Part shown: positions 1-10,446 of the stretch, one piece after another
How the letters are laid out: every line of letters starts with the position of its first letter
Numbering within the stretch: the stretch's first letter is position 1
NCBI RefSeq assembly: GCF_016097555.1
Contig: NC_054699.1
Span: forward strand, 7,133,026-7,197,025
Direction of reading: 5' to 3'
From: Gigantopelta aegis
Taxonomy: Eukaryota; Mollusca; Gastropoda; Neomphalida; Peltospiridae
Length of the DNA stretch: 64,000 bases
Notes under the pieces: generated by a model
What the model was told of the DNA's origin: nothing
Seen by the model: only the letters and a program-made list of their open reading frames with translations
The model's database searches: none
Position numbers and translations under genes: made by a program

Positions 1-2
1 AG

Positions 3-383
3 GATACTGAAGAAGGATCTGATGAGAATAGTTCAGAGGATGAACAGGAAGAACTTTCTTCAAACCCAAATATCTCTGACCAGACTTCCCTGAAGACCGT
101 CAATCCGACTGATGTTTTGGATGAACTCCCAGAACCAGATCCAGTTGAGCTTGATGAGACGTCTCGACATTCACTTTCACCACCTTCTCCAGCTCCAAGG
201 AGATCAAACCGAGACCGGCGGAAACCAAGGTGGATGACAAGTGAAGACTATGTTATGTCAGCAACAGTTCAGCAAGACTGGGTTGCTAGAGCTGATTATG
301 TAACTTCACTTATTTCCCAGGGTCTACTTCCCAATGAAACTGTGGTACATGATGCACTTCTTCAGCATATTTTAGGTAAATGA
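3..383 (+). pseudogene. C-terminal tail of a Ty3/gypsy-like polyprotein (fossil, cut by window edge)
   Basis: The reading frame is open from the window edge to a stop at 383. It encodes an acidic stretch followed by a Pro/Ser-rich linker and a basic patch (RRSNRDRRKPRW) and ends in LLQHILGK. Acidic linker plus an R-R-S-x-R-x-R-R-K-P-x-W box is the usual end of metazoan gypsy integrases (family knowledge). The tail is followed by a purine-rich tract and a probable LTR, which supports the reading. The rest of the element lies outside the window, so nothing can be said of its integrity or age. Confidence 0.6.
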
Positions 384-411
384 TGAGGACATCATTTCAC
401 GGTGGGGGGAA

Positions 412-1016
412 GTATGTAGTACACGTGTATTTTAAGCATATAGGTTTTTATGTAATTAATGTTTAATTTCAGGTTCTTAGAGGAGTATGTACCTTTAAGT
501 ATGGTATTTAGTATGTATTTCATTAATGTTTATTTTCAGGCTGTAACAACTACAGGTTGAACAACATATCACTATAATTAACATTTTATCACCTTTTTCC
601 AGTATTGCCCTGTACCTGTGATATGTTCGTGTATGCTGGTCAACCACGCGTGACCACATCAGTGCAGTCAGTGTGAGCTCTTTTGGTAGCCATAGCTACA
701 ATACAAACACCCAAGCTATCTTTAAACTTTGACCCTTGTCTCTTTCTCTCCCATTGGATAATTAACACTCACATGTATCTGCATGCTTTCTTTGGACTGA
801 CAAGACAGGACAGAATTATTTAGTATTTGAAGAAACAAGTTCAGATCAGAGAGAAATAGTAGAAGTTTAATTTAAAGGTTAGTATTAATTTGTTATAGAA
901 GATAAACTTAAATAATAATAGTAAATGCCTAATTTTCTATTCCTGGTAATGATTAATGAATAATTCAACATATAATATTTAATAATAAATCTGCCTTTTA
1001 ATTATTATGGATTACA
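412..1016 (+). repeat. Probable 3' LTR of the gypsy-like element
   Basis: A purine-rich tract (cggtggggggaag) lies shortly after the polyprotein stop and is followed by TGTAGTACACG, a plausible LTR start with TG. A plausible CA end lies near 1016, preceded by AATAAA-like sequence. The other LTR and the target duplication are outside the window, so both borders are inferred. Confidence 0.3.
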
Positions 1017-1558
1017 GGGCGTGACATAATGAATGTCAGCCATCTTTGTTTTCTGCTGTCAAAACTATATATTTTATGATTTAAGTGAAGTTTCTGTTTT
1101 AGTTGTTAGCTTATCTGAGTTAATAATTTAGCTACGTTTAATCAATTGTTTTTATGACGAACTACACCAAAGCATTGGTTTTGGAATGAATTAGTTTAAA
1201 TGTTTTAGTTCTGAATGTATAATAGATATATGGAAACCATATACTAAACAATTGATATTATGAATTTATTTTTATGCAGGTTTCCCCAGTTGTTATGGAA
1301 TATATCAACACAATGCCTACGTGTAATTCATATGGTATGTTAAGCTTCAGGTTAAGTCTAATATTTATATATTTGTAATTTTAAATATACTCTTTTAATT
1401 TATATCCTTTCTTTCATAAACTCATTAATGATAAAGCTTTATTACGTCAAATAATTATAATTACAATCATTTAAATAACCCTATTTACTATAAATTATCT
1501 CCCCTTTGCTATAATCAATGATTATAATTGGTGGTCACGAAATGATTATTATATATAT
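1017..1558. other. AT-rich intergenic stretch, no gene seen
   Basis: Low-complexity AT-rich sequence without a convincing ORF, splice-bounded exon or terminal repeat. It separates the gypsy tail from the DIRS-like element and is probably ordinary intergenic DNA. Confidence 0.5.
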
Positions 1559-1578
1559 ATAGTCTTATTCAACTTACT

Positions 1579-1696
1579 GTGCTAGCACAACAAATATGCT
1601 ATTCAACCTGAGTCATACCTACACACTGCAGAATTCTCTCCCTTGCCGGATATGCGCAATGCTATCCTTGCACGGGCTACCTGTAACTTCATTCTC
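1579..1696 (+). repeat. Left inverted terminal repeat of the DIRS-like element
   Basis: Starts at the palindrome GTGCTAGCAC and matches the reverse complement of 7660-7777 essentially base for base. The 18-20 bases to its left (1559-1578) are the left end extension, which is repeated in reverse complement inside the internal complementary region. Confidence 0.9.
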
Positions 1697-1827
1697 AATT
1701 CTGCAGTCCACCTGTTAACACCTGTTAAGCTTTGGCAAAAAGTTTTCTTTACTTGTAATTTTGTGTTTGTTTTTTTGGTTGAACTTGACATACGGTTGGT
1801 AGTTGGGAATTCTGTGTTGAATTTACC

Positions 1828-4179
1828 ATGTCCGACGCGAGTTCGTTGACAGCTAGCGCACGGAAAGTTTGTGCGCGAGATGGTTGTCCATTTCCTTTAC
1901 GACGTAAAGACACACACGTGTTGTGTCCGGACTGTCGGTCTTGTTCTCAAGACCGTCAGTGTGAGATCTGCGCCACGTGGTCTCCTGACCAGTGGGTTCG
2001 GTTCGGTTCGGTTCGCAGACTCAGGTTTCGGGTACCAGCAAAATCTTGTCGTCTGCTTCGGCAGTAGTCGGCAAGTCGGACTTAGTGGGTAGGTCCCATA
2101 AGTCTGTAGACACTTCAAAAAGTGTCCGGAAAGGGGGGAAACACAAGGGTGTTTCTTCTTCGGTCCGTATTACGAGTACAGTTACAGATACTTCGGGAGC
2201 GCCCCCCCGGGCTCCTATTGTGACCGTGGTACGTGAGCCGTCTTCGTTAGTGACGGCGCCTTCTTCTGTTTGTGTGGCTTCGTCGCGGGCGTCGCCATCG
2301 TCGTTACGGTTACCTTTACAAACAGAAAGGGGGCAGGGTGGAGTCGTCGCGGCACCGGTTTTGACGACTTCATCGGTTACCGAGCACATGCACTCCGTTG
2401 TGCATAGGTCCACTGCTTCGTCCGCAGAGCAGGTGGCCCCGACTTTGCCTTCGATTGCTTACAGTCGCTTCGGCACCTCAGCATTCTCCAAGGCCCGAGG
2501 AGAGTTCTGCCAGTTTGCTTCGAACTGAGCCAGTTGTTCCGATGCCGGGATCCGTCTCTGATGGCATCCCGACCGATGTTTACCGTTGGGTGGAGGACTC
2601 ATTCCGTTTGGGTCCTCCGTTTGCATATGTTTACCCTAAGGGTCCGGTGACTTCGGTAGCAACGGACATCTCCTCACAGTTTGCACCGTCTTTGGTCCCT
2701 ACCTCTTCGACTTTACTCGATAGAGGACGAGGTTCGCGCAGATACCCCTCGGCTTGGGGTACTCTGTGGCCGCAAACTCCGACCGTTCCGCACTTGGCGC
2801 AGGAACGACCGTTAGGCTTTCAGGAAACGTTGTTTCGGAGTTTTGTGGAATTTTTGAACGCTTCGCCTCAGTTGGGATCATTGCTTTCACAGACGGGACT
2901 GTCGGGTGCGGCTCCCATTCCTCCCCCCCCCCCCCCCCCCCCCCCTGGTTTTCCACCAAAACCAGCAGAAACTGCGTCTCGACAGCAGTTTGACGATGCA
3001 GTTAGGAATTGTCGTTCGGTTCCTATTGTTTCCGTCTCGGGAGACGCTGCCCCAGGGGCGTCTCGATTAGGGGGAGGAGTCCATATCGATCTTCGGGATC
3101 CAGTGGACAGTGACCTGGCTTCAGAGGAAGCGTCGGTTGGACCGGATTCTGTCGCTGACCCAGCTCTCTCTCACTTCGGTTCGGAGGTAGAGGAGGAGTG
3201 CGATTATCCGGCGGTTCTGGCTTTTGTCAGGGACCAGGTCCGACAGGTATGCGGGGACGCTATACCTCAGGTTGAGGCCCAGCCTACATTCAAGGGTGTC
3301 TCCTTCGGGAACCGTTCTTTGAATTTGGTCACTCCTCGTGAGGAGTCGGGTTTACCACTTGCACAGGAGGCGCACAGTTCACTTTGTGACATTGATGTGT
3401 TGATCACTGGCAGTGATCGTATCCTGGGAGTGGGTGTTGATGAGTACCCAACGGCACTGCCTACGGGGAAAATCTTAACGGGAGCGCGCATTTTTCGTGC
3501 CGACTCCTATGAGACGTTGGGGGCGGATTTTCTCGAACATCCGACGGTCGTTCCTGCTAGTGTCCGAGCCGCTTGTTCCCCATCGCCGCATGTGTCATTG
3601 CCAATCGCGGATCTGGAATCGTTCGAACGGCTGGCTAAGTCGATGTTCCAGGTTAATAACCATTTAGGTACGTTCCTATTTGGCTTGGATAAGGCTGTCG
3701 AGAGCCTTCCCGCGATGGCGAAAGGCTGTTTGGAGGCTGCGTCAAAAGCCTCTAAGCATATCGCTCAGTTATCTGGCCGATTGTTTGCGAACAGTCTTTT
3801 GTTACGGCGTGATCATTACCTGGCGGGTTTGAGTGCGTCAAACGTTGCGAAGACGTTTTTTCGTACACGTTCGGTACGGGAAAATTTACTTTTCGGTCCC
3901 GATTTTAATATTGTCCTAGACAAGGATTTGTCGCGACCAGTCCCGAACACTCGACCCTCAACCTCTGGTAAACGTCGGTCCACGTTTTCGGGGTTCAAGC
4001 CTCCTCCTGTAAAAAAGGCTGCTTTTTTACAGTCGGCTCAGATCCCTAGGGTTCCTGACACTAGGAGGCAACCAGGTAACAACCCGTCTTCCGCTAAGCG
4101 AGGACGCAAACGTCGTACTGCGTTCCGTTCTCAGTCCACCAAAGGCGTTGTGCCTACGGGTGGTAAGCGGTTGGGGTGA
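1828..4179 (+). pseudogene. DIRS-like ORF1 (gag-like) region (fossil)
   Basis: The region codes for a Cys-rich start with CPFPLRRK and CPDCR followed by CEIC and a tryptophan, the zinc-knuckle-like opening common to DIRS ORF1 proteins. A long Ser/Pro-rich middle follows, with a poly-proline run caused by a C tract near 2926-2945, and a basic C-terminus (SAKRGRKRRTAFRS) suited to nucleic-acid binding. The longest uninterrupted part is 2398-4179. The region as a whole appears broken about once. It ends a few bases before the RT frame, as is usual in the family. Confidence 0.65.
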
Positions 4180-4185
4180 GGGTAC

Positions 4186-6264
4186 GTGAACGATCGGCAG
4201 TTGCTTTCGGATGTACCGTTAACAACCATACCCGTGGGGGGCAGGCTCCGCCATTTCCTTCGAAATTGGTGCATGCTGCCTGGTCTCGACCCCTGGGTTG
4301 TGTCGGTCGTTCGACACGGTTACAAAATACCCTTTTCTTCGAGCCCCCCTCTTACTTCCACTCCGAGAATGCCGCCGTTACCGTCCGCGGATCGGCGCGT
4401 TTTAGTGGAGAGTATGATTGCCGAGTTTCTCGACAAAGGGGCCATCCAGAGAGTCAGTCTGGACACTCCGGGATTTTATTCTCATCTTTTCTTCGCCCGG
4501 AAGAAAAATGGGGAATGGAGACCAATCCTAAATTTGAAGCCACTGAACGTCTACGTCGATGTTCCTTCCATGAAAATGGAAACGGTTCATTCGGTCCGGA
4601 ACCTGCTTCAAATTGGGGAGTGGGCTGCGTCGATCGATCTGAAAGACGCATACCTCCATGTCCCGGTGCACAAGGCGTTTTGGAAGTTTCTGCGCCTCCT
4701 GTTCGACGGGAAAGCGTACGAGTTTCGTGTGCTCTCGTTCGGTTTGGCGACGAGTCCCCATGCTTTTACACGTGTGGTAAAAGCGGTGGTAGGTCATGTT
4801 CATTTGTTAGGGGTTCGAATGCATACCTATCTGGACGATTGGTTGATCCCAGCTTCGTCGCAACAGGAGTGTCAGACCAATGTCGGGTTGGTTTTGGACA
4901 CGATCCTCCAATTGTGTTTTATTCCCAATTGGGTGAAATTGGAGTTAACGCCGGCTCAGATTTTCACATATCTCGGAGTGGTCTTCGATCTTGTGGTAGC
5001 GTCGGTTCGTCCCACCGATGCGCGTATCCACAATTTCCAAACGTCGGCGCGACGTTTGATGGGGGAGCAAAGTACTACGGTACGATCTCTCCACGTGGTG
5101 TTGGGCCACCTCGAATCTCTGGCCTCATTGATTGTGCGGTTCAGACGATTCAAACGACCACTCCAGTGGCATTTGTCCCCACGGTGGGACGGTCACAATT
5201 GGGACACGATAGTGCCTCTGGGCCCATGGTTCACTCATCCGATACAGGTGTGCCTGTCGGACAAGTGCATGTCCCTATTGGTTCCGTTGCACCCCCCTGC
5301 TCCGGATCTGATCCTGTTCACGGATGCGTCGCTGCACGGGTACGGGGCGCATCTGTTGGATCAACACATTTCAGGGGTATGGAATCTCTCCGAGAGGAAG
5401 CTTCATATCAACTGTTTGGAGATGGAGGCAGTGCATCGTGCCTGTCTTTATTTCCGGTGTGTTCTTCGACACCGTCGAATTCTGTTGAGATGCGACAATA
5501 CGTCGGTAGTGGCATATCTCAATCGTTGGGGTGGAACCAAATCGGAGACTTTGGGTCGCAAAGCTCTTGCGATTTTGGAATTCTGCGACCAACTAGGGAC
5601 CACTCTGTGGGCGAAACACATTCCTTCATTGGTGAATGTGTTAGCAGATGCCCTCAGTCGACATACCCCTGTTCAGACGGAGTGGATGTTGAACAAAGGG
5701 GTGGTCGCAGCGGTTCTTCGGGTGTGGGGCAGTCCACAGGTGGACATGTTTGCCACACGGTTGAACAACCAATTGCCGGTGTTCATGTCCCCGGTACCGG
5801 ACACATTGGCGTTGGAGTACGACGCGTTAAGTATGGATTGGACGGGACTGAATTTTTATGCCTTCCCTCCTCCTGTCTTACTCGGCAAGGTGTTGACCAA
5901 AGTGGTCCAGGAACCTTGTCACGTGACGTTGATAGCTCCTCTGTGGGTGGCGCAGCCCTGGTTTCCACAGCTCCTGTCACTGTTAGTGGCAGTCCCGTTC
6001 CGATTACCAGTGTTGTCCGATCTACTCAGCCAGCGACTGAGTCAGACGGTGTGGCATCCGAAGCCGGAGGTCTTCCGGTTTCACGCGTGGAGGTTATCAG
6101 GGCTTCCTTGCGACGCAGAGGTTTTTCGACAAGAATTGCGCATCTCGTCTCTTCAGCAAAGCGCAGATCTACCGAGTCGGTTTATCAGTGTCACTGGCGT
6201 ATGTGGGTTCGTTGGGCGAACGCACGGGATTTCGATCCCTTATCGCCTACTGTCAACGATTTAG
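4186..6264 (+). CDS. DIRS-like reverse transcriptase / RNase H
   Basis: Frame of 692 residues. RT blocks are visible in order: the FFARKKNGEWRPILNLKPLN block (about residue 105), SIDLKDAYLHVPV (about 150), LSFGLATSPHAFTRV (about 190) and the YLDDWL catalytic box (about 217). RNase H follows with FTDASLHGYG (about 382), the LEMEA helix and a C-terminal LADALSRH motif. The methyltransferase-like domain that some DIRS elements carry was not recognised. It converts the element RNA into DNA, which the downstream recombinase then integrates. The frame is intact over its length. The family is certain from the motifs plus the element's ends. The exact start codon is uncertain. Confidence 0.9.
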   Translation: MNDRQLLSDVPLTTIPVGGRLRHFLRNWCMLPGLDPWVVSVVRHGYKIPFSSSPPLTSTPRMPPLPSADRRVLVESMIAEFLDKGAIQRVSLDTPGFYSHLFFARKKNGEWRPILNLKPLNVYVDVPSMKMETVHSVRNLLQIGEWAASIDLKDAYLHVPVHKAFWKFLRLLFDGKAYEFRVLSFGLATSPHAFTRVVKAVVGHVHLLGVRMHTYLDDWLIPASSQQECQTNVGLVLDTILQLCFIPNWVKLELTPAQIFTYLGVVFDLVVASVRPTDARIHNFQTSARRLMGEQSTTVRSLHVVLGHLESLASLIVRFRRFKRPLQWHLSPRWDGHNWDTIVPLGPWFTHPIQVCLSDKCMSLLVPLHPPAPDLILFTDASLHGYGAHLLDQHISGVWNLSERKLHINCLEMEAVHRACLYFRCVLRHRRILLRCDNTSVVAYLNRWGGTKSETLGRKALAILEFCDQLGTTLWAKHIPSLVNVLADALSRHTPVQTEWMLNKGVVAAVLRVWGSPQVDMFATRLNNQLPVFMSPVPDTLALEYDALSMDWTGLNFYAFPPPVLLGKVLTKVVQEPCHVTLIAPLWVAQPWFPQLLSLLVAVPFRLPVLSDLLSQRLSQTVWHPKPEVFRFHAWRLSGLPCDAEVFRQELRISSLQQSADLPSRFISVTGVCGFVGRTHGISIPYRLLSTI

Positions 6265-7211
6265 CGGAGTACTTTCTGGCGTTGGTCCAAGAAAGGAAAC
6301 TTAAAGTCATGACAGTGAAAAGTCACAGAGTTGCGATTTTCACTACTCTTAAACAATGTGGATGTCGTGACTTTTCTACCAACTTGGTGTTGCATGTTTT
6401 ACTTAAATCATTACAATCCACGGTTGAGCGACCTTCCATTATTCCGAAATGGAATGTCTTTCTGGTGTTACATGCTCTTAAGGGTGCGCCTTATGAGCCG
6501 TTGAGGTTTGCTAGTCTTCGTGCCTTGACGTGGAAGACTCTGTTTCTGGTTTCACTGGCAGCTTGTCGTCGGATCAGTGAGATACATGCTTTTTTGCATG
6601 ACTTGGTTGATTACAATTCGGACGGGTCTGTCACTTTACGTACCGACCCTATCTTTGTTGCTAAAAACCAGTCTCCAGGGGAAGAGTTTCCACCTACTGT
6701 CATTCACAGTTTATCTCGTACACTGTCATCTGATAACTCGGATAGACTTCTTTGCCCGGTGAGAGCATTGAAGTATTATTTGCAGCGTACGAAAAACCGC
6801 CGGCAGGGTAAAAAGAGATTGTTTATTTCTTATACCATTAGGCCGGGTGATGTCACAAAAAATGCTTTGTCTCGATGGATAGCAGCTACCATCAAGCTAG
6901 CATATGAGATGGCGGGTGATCATGTGTTACGGAATTTCTCTGTTAAACCACATGAGATCCGAGCCATTTCTGCTTCCCTGAATTTTCATGACTCTTTAGA
7001 TATTATAAAGGTCATGAATGCAGGGGTTTGGAAAGGACGGCACACTTTTGACCGTTTCTATTTCCGGGATATGGCGGTTGGTCCTGACGGTACGCGTAGG
7101 ATCCAGACAGTCATTGCGGCTCAACACGTCGTGTCTGTGCGCAGGGCAACGGAAAGGGGTCGACCTCTTTTCCGTCCGACTGCCATCGATTCACGCTTCG
7201 GACATGTTTAA
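6060..7211 (+). CDS. DIRS-like tyrosine recombinase
   Basis: The recombinase domain occupies the last 350-380 residues of a frame that is open further upstream across the RT gene. Only this part reads as protein of its own, and the upstream stretch is a shadow of RT. Catalytic landmarks are visible: AACRRISEIHAF (first Arg), KPHEIRAISAS (His-x-x-Arg) and HTFDRFYFRD with the nucleophile Tyr. An N-terminal SAM-like part contains YQCHWRMWVRWA. It overlaps the RT frame by about 200 bases, the usual DIRS layout. It replaces a DDE integrase and would insert a circular DNA form by site-specific recombination. Confidence 0.88.
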   Translation, partial: EAGGLPVSRVEVIRASLRRRGFSTRIAHLVSSAKRRSTESVYQCHWRMWVRWANARDFDPLSPTVNDLAEYFLALVQERKLKVMTVKSHRVAIFTTLKQCGCRDFSTNLVLHVLLKSLQSTVERPSIIPKWNVFLVLHALKGAPYEPLRFASLRALTWKTLFLVSLAACRRISEIHAFLHDLVDYNSDGSVTLRTDPIFVAKNQSPGEEFPPTVIHSLSRTLSSDNSDRLLCPVRALKYYLQRTKNRRQGKKRLFISYTIRPGDVTKNALSRWIAATIKLAYEMAGDHVLRNFSVKPHEIRAISASLNFHDSLDIIKVMNAGVWKGRHTFDRFYFRDMAVGPDGTRRIQTVIAAQHVVSVRRATERGRPLFRPTAIDSRFGHV

Positions 7212-7500
7212 CACTCCACTCTTTTCTGAGGGATGGGTTTTTTTTGTAGTGTTGTCTACCGTTTCCTCTCCCTGGGGAGATGTTTTTCCTCCCTTTCATG
7301 GGGATGAGTTTTTCTTTTGGGAAGCCCCTTTTTATTCCCAAAAGTTTTTTGACTCCTTGTTACCGTATGTCGTGGTTCGTCCTATCTCCATGTCATTACT
7401 TCAAAGGAGCTTTTTGGGTACGGGTAAGTCCTCTATTTTCTTACCTCCTCCCATTAATGTTGAATTCACGTGCTCTAACGGTGTCATTGCACGTCCGTTA

Positions 7501-7606
7501 TAGCATATTTGTTGTGCTAGCACAGTAAGTTGAATAAGACTATTAGAAAATTTGTTTCTAATTTTCATTATTATTCATACTTACCTAGTGCTAGCACAAC
7601 AAACTA
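7501..7606. repeat. Internal complementary region of the DIRS-like element
   Basis: 7501-7544 is the reverse complement of the left terminus (1559-1601) and 7545-7606 is the reverse complement of the right terminus (7761-7821). The two halves meet at a TAT/TAG-like junction, which is the complement of the expected circle junction. In DIRS1 this region templates completion of the ends during circle formation (established for the family). Confidence 0.88.
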
Positions 7607-7659
7607 TACCTCCCACCCACCCCTATGAGGCTTTCCCTCGGTGGGTGGACTTTGAACCG

Positions 7660-7777
7660 AGAATGAAGTTACAGGTAGCCCGTGCAAGGATAGCATTGCG
7701 CATATCCGGCAAGGGAGAGAATTCTGCAGTGTGTAGGTATGACTCAGGTTGAATAGCATATTTGTTGTGCTAGCACT
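7660..7777 (-). repeat. Right inverted terminal repeat of the DIRS-like element
   Basis: Reverse complement of 1579-1696, ending at the palindrome GTGCTAGCAC. The 44 bases beyond it (7778-7821) form the right end extension found again in the internal complementary region. A short GC-rich hairpin (about 7613-7650, CCACCCACC paired with GGTGGGTGG) lies just inside. Confidence 0.9.
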
Positions 7778-7821
7778 AGGTAAGTATGAATAATAATGAA
7801 AATTAGAAACAAATTTTCTAA

Positions 7822-8318
7822 TATACATGTATGTTAACATGATTAATAATCGTGATGACAGTATTTAGGATAAAGAGGATGATGATTCATAATCATCAGA
7901 ATGATAATTAATGATTAATGACGGTTTTCTATGATTTGCAATGTGTTTCATTAATATATGCCTGAATGTTTGTTTTACTTCGATAGGGATATATTTGTAT
8001 TGTTTTTACCATATTGTTAACGTTTGTGTTTTTAATCCTTGCAGGGTGTGTCTTGTGTATTATGTTTACATGAATAAAAGATGATGCCCTAACCCGTAGC
8101 TGGTGTTGTGAACTTTGTTGAACCAAGCTTCACGCACAAAATACCGATTGCTACATATAGTCAAAATTATCCTCCAAAATTAAGTTCTGTCCGACGCCCG
8201 GCCCGTGGCCATGACAGAGACCGAGCGTGGGATGGACGTGCCTGAACCGTTTTTTGGATATACGCACGTTAATAAAGTCAAAACAACGAAAGAAAGAACC
8301 AAAGAAAATTATATATAT
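7822..8318. other. AT-rich intergenic spacer, no gene seen
   Basis: No ORF with recognisable sequence. A TTGCAG followed by a short stretch ending in AATAAAAG (about 8036-8080) could pass for an acceptor and polyadenylation signal, but nothing coding supports it. Confidence 0.4.
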
Positions 8319-9811
8319 ACTCTTCAAAAGAAGAAACGCAAAACCACATTGTCGTAACATTTGGAGAATTGATTTAAATTATTGAATGGTGAGTCCGATA
8401 ATTACCAAATGTTGCAGGATTGTTCACAATTCACTCTAGTCCATTGTGAGTAAGTGATAGGACACACCACCAAGGTCAAGGTCATCTGGTGTCAATACCG
8501 GGTGTGGCCTCCGCGTGTGTTGACAACTGCCTGGCACCGCCTGCCCATTGAAGCAACCAGAGTACGGATGACGTCCCGGGGGATGGTGGCTCACTCGGCC
8601 TGCAAGGCTGCTGCCAGCTCGGGCAGGGTCTGGGGCTGTGGTTGTCGCTGTCGGAGGCGTCGGTCCAACTCGTCCCATAGATGCTCAATTGGGTTCAAAT
8701 CCGGTGATATCGATGGCCAAGGAAGGACATTAATGTTGTTGTTCTGTAGGAAAGCCGTTGTGAGACGTGCTGTGTGAGGCCTGGCGTTGTCATGTTGGAA
8801 CACTGCGTTGGCGTTGGCCATAACTGGAACGATGTGTAGCCGGAGGATCTGGTCAATGTAGCCCTGTGCATTCAGGTTGCCCTGCACGTGGACCAGGTCA
8901 GTTCTGCCAGTGTGTGAGATGGCTGCCCACACCATGACACTACCCCCGCCTGTCCACTTCCTGCACGCAGTTTGCCGCATAACGTTCACCACGACGCCTA
9001 TACACGCGACATCTTCCATCATGACGTCGGAGCAGAAATCGGGACTCGTCACTGAACCACACCTGTCTCCATCGCAGTTGAGGCCATTGTCGATGAATCT
9101 GGCACCACTGCAGTCGGAGTCGACGGTGTTGTGGTGTTAAGATGACACCTCGAACTGGACGTCTGGCACGAATTCCTACCTCACGTAGGCGGTTCCGTAC
9201 GGTCTGGTCGGATATCCTGCGCAAACCTGGTATTGCTGCGGCTGGGGAGGTGGCAGTAGTCAATCGTTCCCGAAGGTGGCGTACCCGGATGTAGCGGTCC
9301 TGCCCGGGGGTAGTGACCCGTGGTCGACCGGATCTAGGGAGGTCACGTGTTGATCCATATTGCTGGTAACGGTCCCACAGTCTAGAGATGGTGCTTGGGG
9401 ACACATGGAATGCCCTGGCAACGGCCGTTCTGGATTCGCCTGCGTCTAGTCGGTCGATGGCATTGTTTCTCTGCGGTTCACTGAGACGTGGCATGTCCTG
9501 GATTGTCAACTGTCGGCCAGATACAGAGGCCAGGCAAGCGAACACCCTGCACTTTTATACTGTCGGTGTTCATGTTGCACGTGCAGACAACGCACGTGCA
9601 GTGGTGACATGGTTTGCACGTGGCTGCGTTTTTGCGAATATTCACATTTTGGAACTTTATTGTACAGTAGCTGCGTTTTATCGAATGTAACCGTGGGAAT
9701 GTGTTTGGGACATGCAATGACCTTATATTCACAAAGCATGAACCGGTAGGAAACATAAAATCTTAGTTATAACCCATTTGTACCCTTTTGCGTTTCTTTT
9801 TTTGAAGAGTA
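8319..9811 (-). mobile_element. Tc1-like DNA transposon with TA target duplication
   Basis: Inverted ends of about 27 bases are seen: TACTCTTCAAAAGAAGAAAC at the left, and its near reverse complement (TTTCTTTTTTTGAAGAGTA) at the right. TA flanks both ends as expected for Tc1/mariner. Total length is about 1.49 kb, and one transposase gene lies on the minus strand (8591-9545). Only a few mismatches separate the two ends, so the copy is fairly young, but its transposase is frameshifted. Confidence 0.88.
8591..9545 (-). pseudogene. Tc1-like transposase (DD34E type), single frameshift
   Basis: The N-terminal part (8940-9545) has the paired-like helix-turn-helix region (LSEPQRNNAIDRLDAG, then SPSTISRLWDRY), the basic GRPRVT hook and the first catalytic Asp in VWFSDESRF. 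The C-terminal part (8591-9052) continues in another frame with GGGSVMVWAAISH, the second Asp in FQHDNARPHTA and the catalytic Glu in SPDLNPIEHLWDEL, 34 residues later. The frame changes in the G-rich run at about 8948-8955, consistent with a 1- or 2-base indel. All three catalytic acids are present. It would excise and reinsert the element at TA sites. A related but more decayed relative occurs twice at 44-48 kb. Confidence 0.88.
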
Positions 9812-10446
9812 TTTTTATATATATATAGTACGTCGAGTTTCATAACACGGTATTATGAGTATATTAAGTAAATTTCAACACAAATACGTTCTAGTGTTCT
9901 CGCTGGGTGAAAATTAAAGGAGAGTGGCCACGCGGCACCACACCCTTCAAAACAACAACAACAACAACAACAACAACTCATCATCTAACTTCCATTTGAC
10001 ATCTGTTAATGGCTTACATCTGTCTCACACCCACTGTCAATTTCCCATACGACGAAAATAAGCTGCACCTCTAGGTGGAACAGGCCGGTGATGATCGGAT
10101 TGTAAAACAAAAGTTACGATCGCGATGGTAGGTATTGTCGACCATAGTAGTGCTAAGATTGCTTCGTGGAACGAGGTCCCGAACATTTATTGGTGGATGA
10201 ACTCTGACCCGGAAGTACACCGTTTAAAAACGTCTCTGTATAGTTTTTTTTTTTTAAAAGACAAACAAAAACGAAACAAAAATAAATAAAATACATAAAA
10301 ACAACCCGGATTGACTTTAAAACGCTTTTTCATTAAAAATAACTTTTGAATACACACCAAGATTTTATTTATTTTTTAATATATATATTTCACAGATTTC
10401 TATTTCTTTGACGTAAGTTTTGTCTGCGACAACTGACTACGCAATA
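9812..10446. other. Non-coding stretch with (CAA)n microsatellite
   Basis: A short CAA microsatellite lies at 9950-9977. The remainder is AT-rich with A-rich runs (10240-10300). An AATAAA on the minus strand (about 10364-10372) could be the polyadenylation signal for the minus-strand exon at 10447-10577. Confidence 0.4.

Larger units (their letters stand above)
1559..7821 (+). mobile_element. DIRS-like tyrosine-recombinase retrotransposon, looks nearly whole
   Basis: The element is about 6.26 kb and has the full DIRS architecture. It has near-identical inverted terminal repeats (1579-1696 and 7660-7777), short unique end extensions, and an internal complementary region at 7501-7606 matching both extensions in reverse complement. 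Its coding part runs gag-like region, reverse transcriptase/RNase H, then an overlapping tyrosine recombinase in another frame, as known for DIRS1 and animal relatives. The ITRs match almost perfectly over about 115 bases, suggesting a young insertion. The pol genes look whole and the gag-like region appears to carry about one break. There are no flanking target duplications, as expected for recombinase-mediated integration. Confidence 0.9.

Noticed and set aside
4176-6060. Upstream part of the recombinase frame as a separate protein
   Set aside because: It overlaps the RT gene throughout and has no recognisable domain. It reads as an alternative-frame shadow of RT.
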